NCBI RefSeq assembly: GCF_009910675.1
Contig: NZ_RSEJ01000010.1
Span: 18,456 to 82,455 of the forward strand
Source: Photobacterium alginatilyticum
Lineage (GTDB): Bacteria > Pseudomonadota > Gammaproteobacteria > Enterobacterales > Vibrionaceae
Length of the DNA: 64,000 nt
Direction of reading: 5' to 3'
This document shows positions 34,427 to 44,882 of this stretch, piece after piece (the stretch's first letter is position 1; the number at the start of each line of letters is the position of its first letter). The notes under the pieces were generated by a model. It was not told the origin of the DNA. It did not search any database and was given only the letters and a program-made list of their open reading frames with translations. Both the position numbers and the translations under genes were made by a program.

Positions 34427-36295
34427 CTATACAATAAACTTGTTCATCACACTATCTTGTTCGCGTACTTTGTTGATCTGGACGCCCATTGCCTCGTTGG
34501 CACCATTGGCAGCATCGGCAACCTGTACCGAGAGCTCTTTGATATTCAGTGTGTTGGTATTAATTTCTTCGGCAACCAGGCTCTGTTCTTCAGCTGCAGA
34601 AGCAATCTGCAGGTTCATATCGTTGATTTGCTGAATAGCACCACTAATACGTGCCAAGGCTTCATCTGCCTCCTGCGCTTTTACAACGGTATTGGCAGCT
34701 GTTTCCTTGCTTAGCCCCATAACGCTAGCGGCTGAGCTGGCGCCAGATTGAAGTTGTTCAATCATCTGGCGGATTTCTGTCGTTGACTGCTGAGTACGCT
34801 GGGCAAGTGTGCGAACCTCGTCGGCGACTACGGCGAATCCACGGCCAGAATCACCAGCACGGGCGGCCTCAATCGCAGCATTCAGTGCCAGCAGGTTCGT
34901 CTGGTCAGCAATTTCATTGATCACCTTCAGGATGGACTCAATGTTGCCGGTAGCTGCTTCCAGTTGTTTGACGACCTCAACAGCCTCGTCGATTTGTTCC
35001 GACAGATTGGTAATGGCAGTAGCGGTATGGGAGACCACATCGCTTCCCTCGGTCACTGCTGTGTCCGCAGCCTGAGCGGCCGAGGCTGCACCTTGCGCAT
35101 TACCGGCGACATCTGATGACGTGGTCGCCATTTCATGCATGGCTGTAGCGAGCTGATCCAGCTCCTGCAACTGGGCAGACATCGCGCTGGCAGACTGCTT
35201 CGCGCCTTCTGCTGTCATCTCTGTGCCTTGCATGATGTCATGGCTTAATGACTTGGACTGAATGATAAGGCCTTGTAGCTTTTCGGTGAAGGCGTTGAAT
35301 CCTGTTGCCAGCACGGCAAACTCGGCATCGGTATTGGTGTCAAGGCGACGGGTTAGATCGCCCTGACCGGATGCAACATCCTGAATCGCGATATTCAAGT
35401 CTTGCAGTGGGCGCATCAATACTTTGATTAGAAGCAATAGAGCAATAATACCGGCAATCAATGCAATAACTGAGTATATGATGGAGTCTGTTTTCAGCTT
35501 GTCGACAGCGGCAAATGCAAGACTTTCATCCAGTACCGTACCGATATACCAATTTTGGCCTTCAACCTGGGTAAAAGAGAGCTTCACGGTTTTGCCGTTG
35601 AGTTCGGTTGTGACCACATTGTTCGAAAGCGCCTGGTTACCCAGGAAGTCTGACATTGGTTTGCCATTGTACTTCTCTTCAGGGTGCGCAATAACAGTGC
35701 CATCACCGGCAACAATAAACAGGTAACCAGCATCGAACAGTGAAACCTGATTTACCAGTTCAGCTAAGCCTCCCAAGCTAACGTCAAAGAAAATTGCACC
35801 TGTAAATTCACCACTTGCGAATACTGGCGTTGCGATCGATACCAAAATCTCTTTGGTCGCCGAGTCGGCGTACGGCGCGGTGATGACAAGATCACGGGCT
35901 TGCTTGGCATCGATGTACCATGGACGCACCCGCGGGTTCCAGTCGCTGCCCGGATTCCAGCTAGGATCATTACTGGTATAGCTGCCATCCTTCTCGAAGC
36001 CGAGCCCTGTCAGCAGAAAAGTATTTTTCATCACCGGTTGGCTAATGACGGTTTGGATATTATTGAGTGATAAGTCTTGTTCAATCAAGCTGGTAGCGTA
36101 GCTGGCAAGCTCCTTACGGCTGCTTATTTCGGCATTGACTGTGTTACTCATTCCAGTAACGATTTCATCAATACTGTCCATGACTAATGTTTGGATCTGG
36201 GATTTAGTATTGAAATACTGATTAGCAGACAGCAAAGCTAATGCTGCAAGTAATATGGCGGATGATGTGGCGACCACTTTATGGCTGAACTTCAT
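34427..36295 (-). CDS. Methyl-accepting chemotaxis protein with dCache sensor
   Basis: 622 residues taking ATG 36295 ([11 protein letters not shown]), with GAGGT eight bases upstream; the in-frame ATG at 36319 adds eight residues and has no site. Helix near 9-27, periplasmic dCache domain with [16 protein letters not shown] and [17 protein letters not shown], second helix near 275-297, HAMP, and a coiled coil with the tip [20 protein letters not shown] near 457-476. The WxxRxRxWY motif is characteristic of dCache receptors such as the Vibrio amino-acid sensors Mlp24/McpX; ligand not provable here. Confidence 0.93.
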   Translation of the reverse strand: MKFSHKVVATSSAILLAALALLSANQYFNTKSQIQTLVMDSIDEIVTGMSNTVNAEISSRKELASYATSLIEQDLSLNNIQTVISQPVMKNTFLLTGLGFEKDGSYTSNDPSWNPGSDWNPRVRPWYIDAKQARDLVITAPYADSATKEILVSIATPVFASGEFTGAIFFDVSLGGLAELVNQVSLFDAGYLFIVAGDGTVIAHPEEKYNGKPMSDFLGNQALSNNVVTTELNGKTVKLSFTQVEGQNWYIGTVLDESLAFAAVDKLKTDSIIYSVIALIAGIIALLLLIKVLMRPLQDLNIAIQDVASGQGDLTRRLDTNTDAEFAVLATGFNAFTEKLQGLIIQSKSLSHDIMQGTEMTAEGAKQSASAMSAQLQELDQLATAMHEMATTSSDVAGNAQGAASAAQAADTAVTEGSDVVSHTATAITNLSEQIDEAVEVVKQLEAATGNIESILKVINEIADQTNLLALNAAIEAARAGDSGRGFAVVADEVRTLAQRTQQSTTEIRQMIEQLQSGASSAASVMGLSKETAANTVVKAQEADEALARISGAIQQINDMNLQIASAAEEQSLVAEEINTNTLNIKELSVQVADAANGANEAMGVQINKVREQDSVMNKFIV

Positions 36296-36534
36296 ATGAT
36301 GAGACCTCAACGAGCACACGTATATTTATAGGTTTGATAGCCATTGTGTCGGCTGGGTAACGGGATTGTTAATAGCGTTTGTGTAAATATGTGATCACGG
36401 AATGTGTTTTTTTGCTGGTAATTAAGTTTATAAAATCTTTATTGTAAAACACGGTTAAAATCTGCACTTTTAAATACTAAAGCAGTTGAATATAGGTGTT
36501 TAACTCTTGCAAATATAGTCAAAAATATAAAAAG

Positions 36535-36561
36535 AAAAGCGGCATAATTGCCGCTTTTTTT
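36535..36561. terminator. Terminator of purC
   Basis: AAAAGCGGCA (36535-36544), loop TAAT, TGCCGCTTTT (36549-36558). On the minus strand it is followed by CTTTTTATATTTTT; it lies 18 bases after the purC stop. Confidence 0.9.
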
Positions 36562-36578
36562 AAATTAGAATTCTACTG

Positions 36579-37682
36579 TTAATCAATTAAACTGTATTCA
36601 TCGCGAAGAATATTAATAATTTCCGCTTTAGGGTTTTCACTCAGTGTGATTTTTCTGCTGGTGATTTTTTCAGCAATACCAGTGTAAATTTTGGATACTT
36701 GCATAAGAACGTCTTGTGGCAGGGCGTTGTCGCGAGCCAGAGCAGAACGTTCTTCCATGCGATCTTTGTTGAGTAAGATATCCGGATCGGGGAAGTGGTT
36801 AAGCAATAGCTGACGGAAATCTTCTTTAGAGTTTTCAACTATTTTACCTTCGCGGTAAGCGGCACCTTCCCAGATACGTGATGAATCAGGTGTACCGACT
36901 TCATCCATATAGATAAGTTTATCGTTGCCTTGTGCATCAGTGACATAGCCAAATTCGAATTTGGTGTCGACAAATATCTGATCCAGTTTAGCAAGGGCTT
37001 CGCTGATAACATCAAAGCCTTCTTTTAGCAGTGTTTCGTAGCGCGCAATATCATCCGCTGAACTGAAATTAAAGGCGGCAAAGTTATCTTCAATGTTCTT
37101 TCGGCTGATGTTGACATCATCAACGGCCGGAACGCCAGGAATGCCTTCTAGAATGCCTTTGGTGGACGGGGTGATCAGTAATTCTGGTAGCTTCTGATCT
37201 TTTTCCAGCCCCTCGGGTACATTAATACCGCAGAACTCACGTTCGCCATTGGCATAGGCACGCCACATCGAACCCGTGATGTACTGGCGACAAATGGCTT
37301 CGATTTTGATCGGTTTGGCTTTTTGCACAATCCATACAAATGGATGGGGGATATCAAGAATGTGGCTATCAGCCAGGCCGTTATCGCGGAATAGCTTAAA
37401 CCAGTGATTAGAAATAGCATTGAGCGCGGCGCCCTTACCCGGAACGCCTTTCATTCCGCCTTCGCCATGCCAGATACAGTCGAATGCGGAGATACGATCA
37501 CTGATCACCATGATGGCGAGTGGGGCATCTGGCTGTACGTTATAGCCTTTTTCCTTGATCAGACGGCGGCTGTCTGCTTCCGTCAACCAGTACACGGAAC
37601 GTACTTTTCCGCTATGGACGGGTTTGTCTGTACGGATCGGGAGATCGTCATTTACAGCGAGAACTTGATCAGCAAGGCTCAT
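36579..37682 (-). CDS. purC: Phosphoribosylaminoimidazole-succinocarboxamide synthase
   Basis: 367 residues, the long form found in Vibrionaceae and eukaryote-like lineages rather than the 237-residue E. coli form. SAICAR synthetase motifs include [47 protein letters not shown] and the metal-binding DTKFEFGYV. It joins CAIR and aspartate with ATP in purine synthesis. AGGA lies seven bases before ATG 37682. A PurR box upstream predicts repression by hypoxanthine/guanine through PurR. Confidence 0.96.
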   Translation of the reverse strand: MSLADQVLAVNDDLPIRTDKPVHSGKVRSVYWLTEADSRRLIKEKGYNVQPDAPLAIMVISDRISAFDCIWHGEGGMKGVPGKGAALNAISNHWFKLFRDNGLADSHILDIPHPFVWIVQKAKPIKIEAICRQYITGSMWRAYANGEREFCGINVPEGLEKDQKLPELLITPSTKGILEGIPGVPAVDDVNISRKNIEDNFAAFNFSSADDIARYETLLKEGFDVISEALAKLDQIFVDTKFEFGYVTDAQGNDKLIYMDEVGTPDSSRIWEGAAYREGKIVENSKEDFRQLLLNHFPDPDILLNKDRMEERSALARDNALPQDVLMQVSKIYTGIAEKITSRKITLSENPKAEIINILRDEYSLID

Positions 37683-37814
37683 GGTGAATTCCTATTTCAA
37701 AAGTCGAGACAAAGATAAAACCATGCAGGTTAGGCCGGATATGTCTTCAAAACAGCAGCCTAGCCTGTAACTGTGGCTGATAATAGCAGAAGCGATTACA
37801 GCTTTCAGCAAATA

Positions 37815-37830
37815 AAGCAAACGTTTGCGT
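37815..37830. promoter_or_regulatory. PurR operator
   Basis: AAGCAAACGTTTGCGT matches the palindromic PurR consensus ACGCAAACGTTTGCGT at 15 of 16 positions. It lies 133 bases upstream of purC and 125 bases before the divergent helicase gene, so either or both could be controlled. Confidence 0.85.
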
Positions 37831-37954
37831 AATTTGGTTTGCAGACTATACCGGTGGGAATTTGAATTTGGTCTGTTAGTGTCGATTTTGAGGAGCGAAG
37901 TAGCGTGAGTTGTGGCAAAATCACCGTCTTTTCGTTTTCAGGTTCAGGTCCACT

Positions 37955-40282
37955 ATGACGCGCTATACCCCCGAGCAGACAGCATTTATTAATCACCAAA
38001 CAGGTAATGCCCTCTGTATCGCAGGCGCAGGAACGGGGAAAACCACAACCCTGGTTGGCCTGATTGAAAAGAAGCTGGCGTATATCCCTGCCGAAGCAAT
38101 GCTAGTGATGATGTTCAACCGCGATATTCGTACCGATTTTCAGCAGAAACTCGTCACATCGGGGATAGAGCAAAACGTACCGGTTCATACTTTTCATAGC
38201 TTTTGTCTCAAGCTGCTCAATCAAACCGGTTTTCTAAGAGAAACGGGATTTCGCGTCAATTATCAAAGCGGCGAGAGCGATAAGGCACTGGTAAAAACAG
38301 TGCTCCGGTCGGTAGCCGGTAAGGAGAAAAGCTTCCAGCGCCAGCAGATGGTCAAAGATCCCAAGACCATTGAGCTCTTGTTGAGTTTTATCGGCCTGGT
38401 TAAGGCGTATATGCTGCCGCCGCGCGAAGTGTTCCGGATGTCAGAGATCAGCCGGGACTATTTGTTCATTATTGATGCCTATGAGCAGTTTGAGACCTTG
38501 CGTAAGCAGCAAAGGGTATTCTTTTTTGATGACTGGCTGGTGGAGTCGGTGAAATTGCTCGAAGGCAACGATGCAATACGTGAGCATTATCATCAGCACT
38601 GCAAGCTTGTGGTGGTTGATGAGTTCCAGGATATCAATACGGCTCAGTACCGCTTGCTCAAACAACTGCTGGGGCCGGAGACACAACTACTGGCCGTCGG
38701 TGATGTTGATCAGTGTATTTACAAGTGGCGCGGCAGTGCACCGCAATTCATGCTGGATTTTGAACAGGATTTTGCACCTGCCAGTACCTATACCCTGTCT
38801 CGTACCTTCCGGTTCGGGCATAGTTTGGCTTTGTCCGCCAGTCACCTGATTGCCAACAATAAGCAACGATTTAGTGATTTTCTGACCATTTCTGATGAAG
38901 CTATCAGTGATACCGCCATTGAGGTGTCTGGCACTTCGCGTCAGGTCGGAGAGATTGCCCAGTCGGTGCAAAAGTATCTCGCTGATGGCGGTGAGCCGTC
39001 AGATGTTGCCATTCTTGTCCGCCGCTGGTCGCAGACATTGCTGTTCGAACTGGCCTTTTTGAGCAAACAGCTACCGTACCAAATGCCGGTACCCTCGGTG
39101 CTGGCAAACAGCCGGGAAGTCAGGTTGCTGATTGAACTTATGCTGTTGGCAACCGGTAGGTTTGGTGAGATGCCTCAGCAGCAAAAGTCTTTGTTGCTAT
39201 TTAGTTTTTTGAGCTTTCCCCATTGTTATGTGCCGAATAAGGCACTGCGACCGCTGTGCGATCAGCTGGCCGGTATGGAAACCACTAACTGGTTGGTGTT
39301 TATTAGCCGGTATGAGAAAGCGAACAGTAGCCTGAAGTTGGATAACCTGATCGAGCGCTTTGAGCTGCTGGTTCGGTTGCAGCGAAAGGGAAGTTTCAAG
39401 GCGTTGGAGGTTTTTAATCAATACCGTAACGAGAGTGGCCTTGATAACTGGATTTGGAAAACCGAGGCGACAGCGACAGAAATTGAAGAGGCTATTGAAA
39501 GGCTCGACAGTGTGGCAACGGTGCTGGAATCGATGGATCAGAATTGCGAAAAAGCACTGCAGTATTTCGAATATTACACTCATCAGTCGGCACAGCAATC
39601 TGCCCAGCGAACTGGGGAGGCCAACAACCAAGTCTCGGGTGTCCAGTTGACAACGATTTTCCGTGCCAAAGGCTGTGAATATAATCATGTCCACTTGCCT
39701 TTCTGGGATAAGGATGCCTTCCCTTATATGAACAAATCGTCGGGGAGTATTGCTGCCGATGTTGAGGAAGAACGGCGGTTGGCCTATGTCGGCCTGACAC
39801 GGGCTAAAGCGCGGGCAATGGTGTATTTCACCGAGCCGGATAAACCAACGGCCAAAGCGACCAATGCGAGTACTTTTGTATTGGAGGCGAAAGTAGATCT
39901 GGCCAGAGAGCTGGGGCCGAAGTTGTACCAAAGTGGCGAACTGCCCCATCACCGGTCTCCTGTTGTCTGCGAGTATTACAGGAAACTAGGGCGTGAAGCG
40001 GATGTTCAGTCTCCAATTGAAATCATGATTGATGCTCAAGGGGCTGGCAATGATTCGGACACCAGCCAAGGCTACAGTTACCAGTGGGCACTGGCACAGC
40101 CGTTGCCGGTCAACGCTGATAAAGTCATCAGTGCAATGATCCGCACCAAGACAGCCAAGTACCTTGATTCTGAAATCAGCCGGGTGATCCGTGAGCTTAA
40201 CACTGCGTCGGAGACCAAGAAAAAAGTGCTGATTAACCGACTCATTGTAGCTGCGAATGCAAGAAGCCGGGTGAAGCGGTAA
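37955..40282 (+). CDS. UvrD/Rep-like superfamily 1A DNA helicase
   Basis: 775 residues from ATG 37955 (MTRYTPEQTAFI), with CAGGT upstream. All helicase motifs are present: Walker A CIAGAGTGKTTT near residue 25, motif Ia MLVMMFNR, motif II VVDEFQDIN near 228, motif III GDVDQCIYKWRGS near 250, motif IV TLSRTFRFGHSL, motif V TIFRAKGCEYNHVHLP near 567 and VI YVGLTRAKARAMVYF. It should unwind DNA 3'-5' using ATP. The motif order and length resemble Rep/UvrD relatives of unassigned role rather than UvrD or Rep themselves. It is divergent from purC across a PurR box. No partner nuclease gene is beside it. Confidence 0.88.
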   Translation: MTRYTPEQTAFINHQTGNALCIAGAGTGKTTTLVGLIEKKLAYIPAEAMLVMMFNRDIRTDFQQKLVTSGIEQNVPVHTFHSFCLKLLNQTGFLRETGFRVNYQSGESDKALVKTVLRSVAGKEKSFQRQQMVKDPKTIELLLSFIGLVKAYMLPPREVFRMSEISRDYLFIIDAYEQFETLRKQQRVFFFDDWLVESVKLLEGNDAIREHYHQHCKLVVVDEFQDINTAQYRLLKQLLGPETQLLAVGDVDQCIYKWRGSAPQFMLDFEQDFAPASTYTLSRTFRFGHSLALSASHLIANNKQRFSDFLTISDEAISDTAIEVSGTSRQVGEIAQSVQKYLADGGEPSDVAILVRRWSQTLLFELAFLSKQLPYQMPVPSVLANSREVRLLIELMLLATGRFGEMPQQQKSLLLFSFLSFPHCYVPNKALRPLCDQLAGMETTNWLVFISRYEKANSSLKLDNLIERFELLVRLQRKGSFKALEVFNQYRNESGLDNWIWKTEATATEIEEAIERLDSVATVLESMDQNCEKALQYFEYYTHQSAQQSAQRTGEANNQVSGVQLTTIFRAKGCEYNHVHLPFWDKDAFPYMNKSSGSIAADVEEERRLAYVGLTRAKARAMVYFTEPDKPTAKATNASTFVLEAKVDLARELGPKLYQSGELPHHRSPVVCEYYRKLGREADVQSPIEIMIDAQGAGNDSDTSQGYSYQWALAQPLPVNADKVISAMIRTKTAKYLDSEISRVIRELNTASETKKKVLINRLIVAANARSRVKR

Positions 40283-40480
40283 TTGCGTTTTTTATTAATT
40301 TTATCAATAGAATAATTCTTTGCGTGATATCGATAATTCGCCGCGAGAATATTTCCGCTATCAGAAAATATGTGAATACACTCGAACGCCTGACAATTTA
40401 AATTTGAATCACATCGCACCGTATTTTTGTTGAACAAATAATAACCAGAACCCGAAAGATAGAACGGAGGCTTGTTATTT

Positions 40481-41947
40481 ATGTTGAACATCAATAAGAC
40501 TAAAAGAATTGGTTATTTGATTGGTATGGCACTCGGTGTTAGTGCAAGCGGCGTGACCCTCGCTAATGTACAACCCATCGAATGGGTGCCAGGCCAGACT
40601 CAGGTCGTTAATGGTGATGTGGTTAGCTATAACGGAAGTTGCTATATCGCCCAGAATAATCCGGGTGCATGGGACACACCGTCAGCATCATCATCATGGT
40701 TTTGGAAACCCTCGGATTGTTCCACTCCTGTAGAGCCTGGACCCGGCCCAGGTCCCAACCCTAACCCGGACCCCGGCCTGACGGTGCTCCCTGATGGTCA
40801 AGGCGGCTACTTAATGCCGCGCAGTGAGCTGGAAGCTTTCGAAACGCAACAAACCAGCACAGAGCTGTTTAGCTTGGTACGCTCAGATATTGCGACGCTT
40901 GATAATGTGTTGGTGGAAGCTGTGACTCCTCTGAACATCGCGAACCCGGAGAATGTCCGCCGCGTCGAGACGATTGTTGATGAGGCGATGTGGAACTATC
41001 TTTTCCCGCTGCGCAATGAGAAGTACACCTATACACGTTTTCTTCAGGCAATAGCCAAGTTCCCTGCCTTCTGTCGAACCTATACTGACGGCCGTAATTC
41101 AGACGACATTTGTAAACGCTCTATCACCACCATGTTTGCCCACTTTGTCCAGGAAACAGGGGCACATGCACCAAGCTGGGAGACATCAAAAGGGGTACCT
41201 GAGTGGCGTCAAGGGCTGTATTACCTGCGCGAGATGTATAAGTCCGAAGATAAGCCCGACAGCACCTACAGTAAATGTAGCGGCTGGCAGGGCGAGAAGT
41301 GGCCATGCGCGCCAGGCAAGAGTTACTTTGGCCGTGGGGCTAAGCAACTGAGCTGGAACTATAATTATGGCCCGTTCTCGGAAGCAATGTTTGGCGATCA
41401 GAATATCTTGTTGGAAAACCCTGCATTGGTTGCCGATACTTGGTTGAACCTTGCTTCGGCAGTCTTTTTTTATGTCTACCCACAACCTCCGAAACCGAGC
41501 ATGTTGCATGTTATTGACGGAACTTGGAAGCCAAATGCCGCCGACAAAGCGTCGGGTATCGAGGCCGGATTCGGGGCAACCATTCAGATCATCAACGGCG
41601 CCTATGAATGTAACAAGGGGGCTGAAACCAATCTGGCGCAAAACAGGATTGATTATTACCGTCTCTTTGCCAAGGAACTGAATCTTGATATCACCGGCGA
41701 GAAGCTGGGTTGTGCCGATATGAAGCCGTTTGATACAAGCGGAGCAGGGGCGTTAATGATTACTTGGGACAAGGATTGGGGCTGGAACCCTAATACTCCG
41801 GGGAACCATAGCTTTGCATGTAAGCTTGTTCCTTACCAGTATGCATTCAATGCGCTGTTCAAAGGTGATTACGAGAAATGCGTCGAGTACCATTTCAATG
41901 TTCGGGCCTATGATGAAAATGGCAATGTGATCCCGGATGGACAATAG
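40481..41947 (+). CDS. Secreted GH19 chitinase with CBM5/12 chitin-binding module
   Basis: 488 residues from ATG 40481; ACGGAGG ends at 40470, ten bases before, and the TTG at 40472 is too near that site. Order: signal peptide (MLNINKTKRIGYLIGMALGV ... TLA), a CBM5/12 module (WVPGQTQVVNGDVVSYNGSC), a Pro/Gly/Asn linker (PGPGPGPNPNPDPG, residues 87-100), and a GH19 catalytic domain with HFVQETGAHA (the catalytic acid is this Glu), YFGRGAKQLSWNYNYG and a C-terminal conserved region. It should cut chitin outside the cell. Such enzymes fit a marine chitin user. Single gene, ended by the hairpin at 41964. Confidence 0.92.
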   Translation: MLNINKTKRIGYLIGMALGVSASGVTLANVQPIEWVPGQTQVVNGDVVSYNGSCYIAQNNPGAWDTPSASSSWFWKPSDCSTPVEPGPGPGPNPNPDPGLTVLPDGQGGYLMPRSELEAFETQQTSTELFSLVRSDIATLDNVLVEAVTPLNIANPENVRRVETIVDEAMWNYLFPLRNEKYTYTRFLQAIAKFPAFCRTYTDGRNSDDICKRSITTMFAHFVQETGAHAPSWETSKGVPEWRQGLYYLREMYKSEDKPDSTYSKCSGWQGEKWPCAPGKSYFGRGAKQLSWNYNYGPFSEAMFGDQNILLENPALVADTWLNLASAVFFYVYPQPPKPSMLHVIDGTWKPNAADKASGIEAGFGATIQIINGAYECNKGAETNLAQNRIDYYRLFAKELNLDITGEKLGCADMKPFDTSGAGALMITWDKDWGWNPNTPGNHSFACKLVPYQYAFNALFKGDYEKCVEYHFNVRAYDENGNVIPDGQ

Positions 41948-41963
41948 TTCGGGCAGGTAAAAA

Positions 41964-41988
41964 AATGGTCAGCATGTTGCTGACCATT
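41964..41988. terminator. Bidirectional terminator between chitinase and BCCT genes
   Basis: AATGGTCAGCA (41964-41974), loop TGT, TGCTGACCATT (41978-41988). Poly-A on the left and T-rich on the right. Confidence 0.9.
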
Positions 41989-41997
41989 TGTGTTTAA

Positions 41998-43614
41998 TTA
42001 AAGAGAAGGGCTTGTGTTAATGCGCGTCCCTTTCGCCGTGTAGAGCGATGTTTCGGTTCTTAACCCTTTGATGAGACTCACACACATCAATAGGAGAATA
42101 ATGGTAAACGGTAGAGCTGTGGCAATGGTACCTGCCTGCAGAGCCTGGATTGCTTCGGTTCCGCCGACCCACAACATGACTGCCGCAATTGCACCTTCAA
42201 CGGTTGCCCAAAAGATACGCTGCGGAACTGGCGCATCCACTTTACCGCCAGCTGTAATGCTATCGATAACCAGAGAGCCTGAATCAGACGATGTGATAAA
42301 AAACACCAAGATTAACGCGATAGAAATCACTGAGATGATTGAGCCAAATGGCAGAGCATCAAATACGTGAAATAGAGTCAGAGAAATATCAGTCAGCCCG
42401 TTTGCGCCTAGCTCACCCACTTTATTCACCACCTGGTCGATAGCAATACCGCCAAATACAGACATCCAGATTAGGGTAATCAGGGTTGGAATAAAGATTA
42501 CGGCAATCAGGAACTCTCTAACCGTTCTACCCTTAGAAACGCGGGCAATGAACATACCGACAAATGGTGACCAAGAGATCCACCAAGCCCAGTAAAAGAC
42601 TGTCCAGCCGTGCATCCAGGTCTCGTCTTCACGGCCATGCGGGTTGCTCAGAGGAATGATATTTTCGACATAGCCCATGAAGGTTGCTGGCAGGGAACCT
42701 TTTGCAATGGCAAAACCAACCAGAGTAACGAAGACAAGAAGCGCAAAGGCAAAAAGCATGTTGATGTTGCTTAGCACCTTAACGCCGCCTTCAATACCAC
42801 GAACAACAGACATAACAGCCAGTGTCGTAACAAAAGCAATGACGGCTAGCTGCATGCCAAGGCCACCATCGGTGCCAAAGACATGATTGATGCCACTGGT
42901 TGCCTGTTGAGCACCAAGCCCTAAAGAAGTCGCAAGACCAAACAGGGTCGCCAGAACAGCCATAATATCAATGGCGTTGCCAAACCAACCCCAAGTTCTA
43001 TCGCCGAGAATTGGGTAAAAAATTGAACGGATAGAAAGTGGCAGGCCTTTGTTGAATGTGAAGAAAGCCAGAGACAGGGCGACGATTGCATACATTGACC
43101 ATGCATGAATCCCCCAGTGGAACATGGTTGCTCCCAGAGCAACTTTCTTCGCCTCTGGTGAATAAGCTTCTACTGCAAGAGGCGTTTCATACCAGCCAGT
43201 AAAGTAGGCTGTTGGCTCTGCCACACCCCAGAACATAAGCCCGATACCCATGCCGGCCGCAAACAACATTGCAAGCCATGAGATCTTGGAGTGCTCAGGT
43301 TTGGCATTGATGCCCCCGAGCCTGACTTTGCCAAGCGGCGAGACTATCAGGCCAAGGCAAAAAATAAGGAAAATATTACCAGACCACATGAACAGGAGGT
43401 CAAAGTTTTCAATGATTTGAAACTTTAGGCCATTGAGGGCGGCTTTGGCAGTACTTGGGTCTACAAGCAAGAGTACACTCAAAAATAGAATAATCAGTCC
43501 GGCACTGATGCCGAATACTGGGTTATGAACGTCAAATCCCCATTTTTGAATGTTGTCTTGCCCAACTTCGTAATCCGTTGTTTCTATACTGTATTTACTA
43601 AATACGCTATCCAT
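41998..43614 (-). CDS. BCCT-family betaine/choline/carnitine transporter
   Basis: 538 residues with twelve membrane helices. Family signatures are present: MGIGLMFWGVAEP near residue 125, FHWGIHAWSMYAIVAL near 168, and the segment WWISWSPFVGMFIARVSKGR near 350. It should take up a quaternary amine such as glycine betaine, choline or DMSP with Na+, for osmotic balance. The N-terminal cytosolic region of about 25 residues is acidic. The precise substrate cannot be told. No bet genes are adjacent. Confidence 0.93.
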   Translation of the reverse strand: MDSVFSKYSIETTDYEVGQDNIQKWGFDVHNPVFGISAGLIILFLSVLLLVDPSTAKAALNGLKFQIIENFDLLFMWSGNIFLIFCLGLIVSPLGKVRLGGINAKPEHSKISWLAMLFAAGMGIGLMFWGVAEPTAYFTGWYETPLAVEAYSPEAKKVALGATMFHWGIHAWSMYAIVALSLAFFTFNKGLPLSIRSIFYPILGDRTWGWFGNAIDIMAVLATLFGLATSLGLGAQQATSGINHVFGTDGGLGMQLAVIAFVTTLAVMSVVRGIEGGVKVLSNINMLFAFALLVFVTLVGFAIAKGSLPATFMGYVENIIPLSNPHGREDETWMHGWTVFYWAWWISWSPFVGMFIARVSKGRTVREFLIAVIFIPTLITLIWMSVFGGIAIDQVVNKVGELGANGLTDISLTLFHVFDALPFGSIISVISIALILVFFITSSDSGSLVIDSITAGGKVDAPVPQRIFWATVEGAIAAVMLWVGGTEAIQALQAGTIATALPFTIILLLMCVSLIKGLRTETSLYTAKGTRINTSPSL

Positions 43615-43955
43615 ACTTCTTCTCGAACGTTTTGTCCTCTAAGTATTTCCCTCTGGTAAACATGTTCTAAACAGCTCAAAACAGGAAAATACTTAGACTT
43701 CAAATTAAAAAAATCGGCAGAATGTTAACATTGTGATAAGTGTCTCACAAGTTTTGATTTGAATTTCATCATTTGACAAAGGTTTTTATCAGTAAAGCGG
43801 TAACTTGTTTAATGAAATGTTTTGACCTCTAATTATTCATGTCGTATCTATCGTGAAGCGAGAGATATCGCGGGATGGCGTAAGAAAACCAGTCACGGGA
43901 AGTGACTGGGTGTGATGCTCTTTGAGGAGTGTTCTAATTGTGGTAAGCCGATCAG
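43615..43955. other. 341-base gap with the BCCT promoter
   Basis: No gene recognised. The part near 43640-43820 is AT-rich and should hold the BCCT promoter; the rest leads into the decayed AhpD-like frame. Confidence 0.35.
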
Positions 43956-44156
43956 TTATTTTTCTTGGATTTTGGTTGCTATAGCCATTCGGTTCCATGC
44001 ATTCATGGTTGAGATCAGCATAATGAGCTGGGCAATTTGTGGTGGGTCGAAGGCTATGTTCAGCCGAGAAAACTCAGAATCATGATTGTGATAATGTAAC
44101 TCGATACCTTCTTGTTTTAATAGTTTTGCCTTAGTGCACTCTCTGTCTTTTGAGTG
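43956..44156 (-). pseudogene. 3' remnant of an AhpD/carboxymuconolactone decarboxylase-like gene
   Basis: Read on the minus strand, a frame of 66 codons ends at TAA 43956-43958. Its last residues (IAQLIMLISTMNAWNRMAIA, then TKIQEK) match the typical C-terminal helix of AhpD-like peroxidase proteins (IxxINxWNRLAIA), and HSKDREC at the upstream end resembles the family's HSKDA motif just after the CxxC site. The CxxC motif and most of the protein between are missing, and no start codon with a ribosome site opens this frame. It is best read as a deleted gene remnant behind the GST gene. Confidence 0.55.
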
Positions 44157-44199
44157 GTTGTTCTGTTTTTTGAAATATCTTAACTTTCATTTGAAGTAA

Positions 44200-44838
44200 T
44201 TATTGAAAAGACTGAAGATCAATATTTTCAAACTCACAGACTTTGCGAATCGTTGGATATTGAGCCATGCGTTTGAGGTACTGGCTTAAATGGGGGAATG
44301 ACATCGGTGATTTCTTGGTGCCAAGCGACCACAGCGAGAGCATAAATAAGAAGAAGTCACAGGCGGAAATGTTATCGCCAAGCAGATATTGTTTGCCTGT
44401 TAATGCTTCATTGATGATTTGCAAAGATTCCGCAACACGCTCATCTTGCGCTTCTCTAATCGCCGGTATACCTTCCTCATTTAACGTATGTCTATGTGGG
44501 TAGTAACGCACCATAAGTTCAGCTTGAAGTGTGTTGTTTAAATAAGTCAGCCATTGAAAGAACAATGGCCTTTCTTTATTACCTAACGGTGGTATTAAGC
44601 TTTTCTCGGGATGTTGTTCGCAAAGGTGAATACAGATAGCTGGACTTTCAAATATCGTTATCTCGCCATCAATCAAAGTGGGTATCCGTCCAGCTGGATT
44701 TAGTTTCAAATATTCTGATGATTTTTGGCTATTAGATTTTCGATCAACTAGTAATAGCTCGTAATCAAGCTGCATCTCATGGAGCAGAAAGTGAGGCGCC
44801 AGGCTGGCGTTGTTGGGGTAGTAATATAGTTGGTACAC
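44200..44838 (-). CDS. Glutathione S-transferase family protein
   Basis: 212 residues from GTG 44838, AAGGA six bases upstream. N-terminal thioredoxin-like domain (MYQLYYYPNNASLAPHFLLH) with the cis-proline region NPAGRIPTL and the glutathione-contacting ESPAICIHL; C-terminal helical domain follows (ISACDFFLFML). It should conjugate glutathione to electrophiles in the cytosol, but subclass and substrate are not clear. It follows the VOC gene by 44 bases on the same strand and is followed by the AhpD-like remnant, giving a small detoxification group that may share the LexA-type site upstream. Confidence 0.88.
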   Translation of the reverse strand: MYQLYYYPNNASLAPHFLLHEMQLDYELLLVDRKSNSQKSSEYLKLNPAGRIPTLIDGEITIFESPAICIHLCEQHPEKSLIPPLGNKERPLFFQWLTYLNNTLQAELMVRYYPHRHTLNEEGIPAIREAQDERVAESLQIINEALTGKQYLLGDNISACDFFLFMLSLWSLGTKKSPMSFPHLSQYLKRMAQYPTIRKVCEFENIDLQSFQ

Positions 44839-44882
44839 GTTGAGTCCTTCCTGTTATGAATTGGAGAGGTTAGCCTTGAGTG

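Noticed and set aside
39197..39952. 251-codon open frame on the minus strand inside the helicase gene
   Set aside because: Antisense shadow; the plus strand encodes conserved helicase motifs there.
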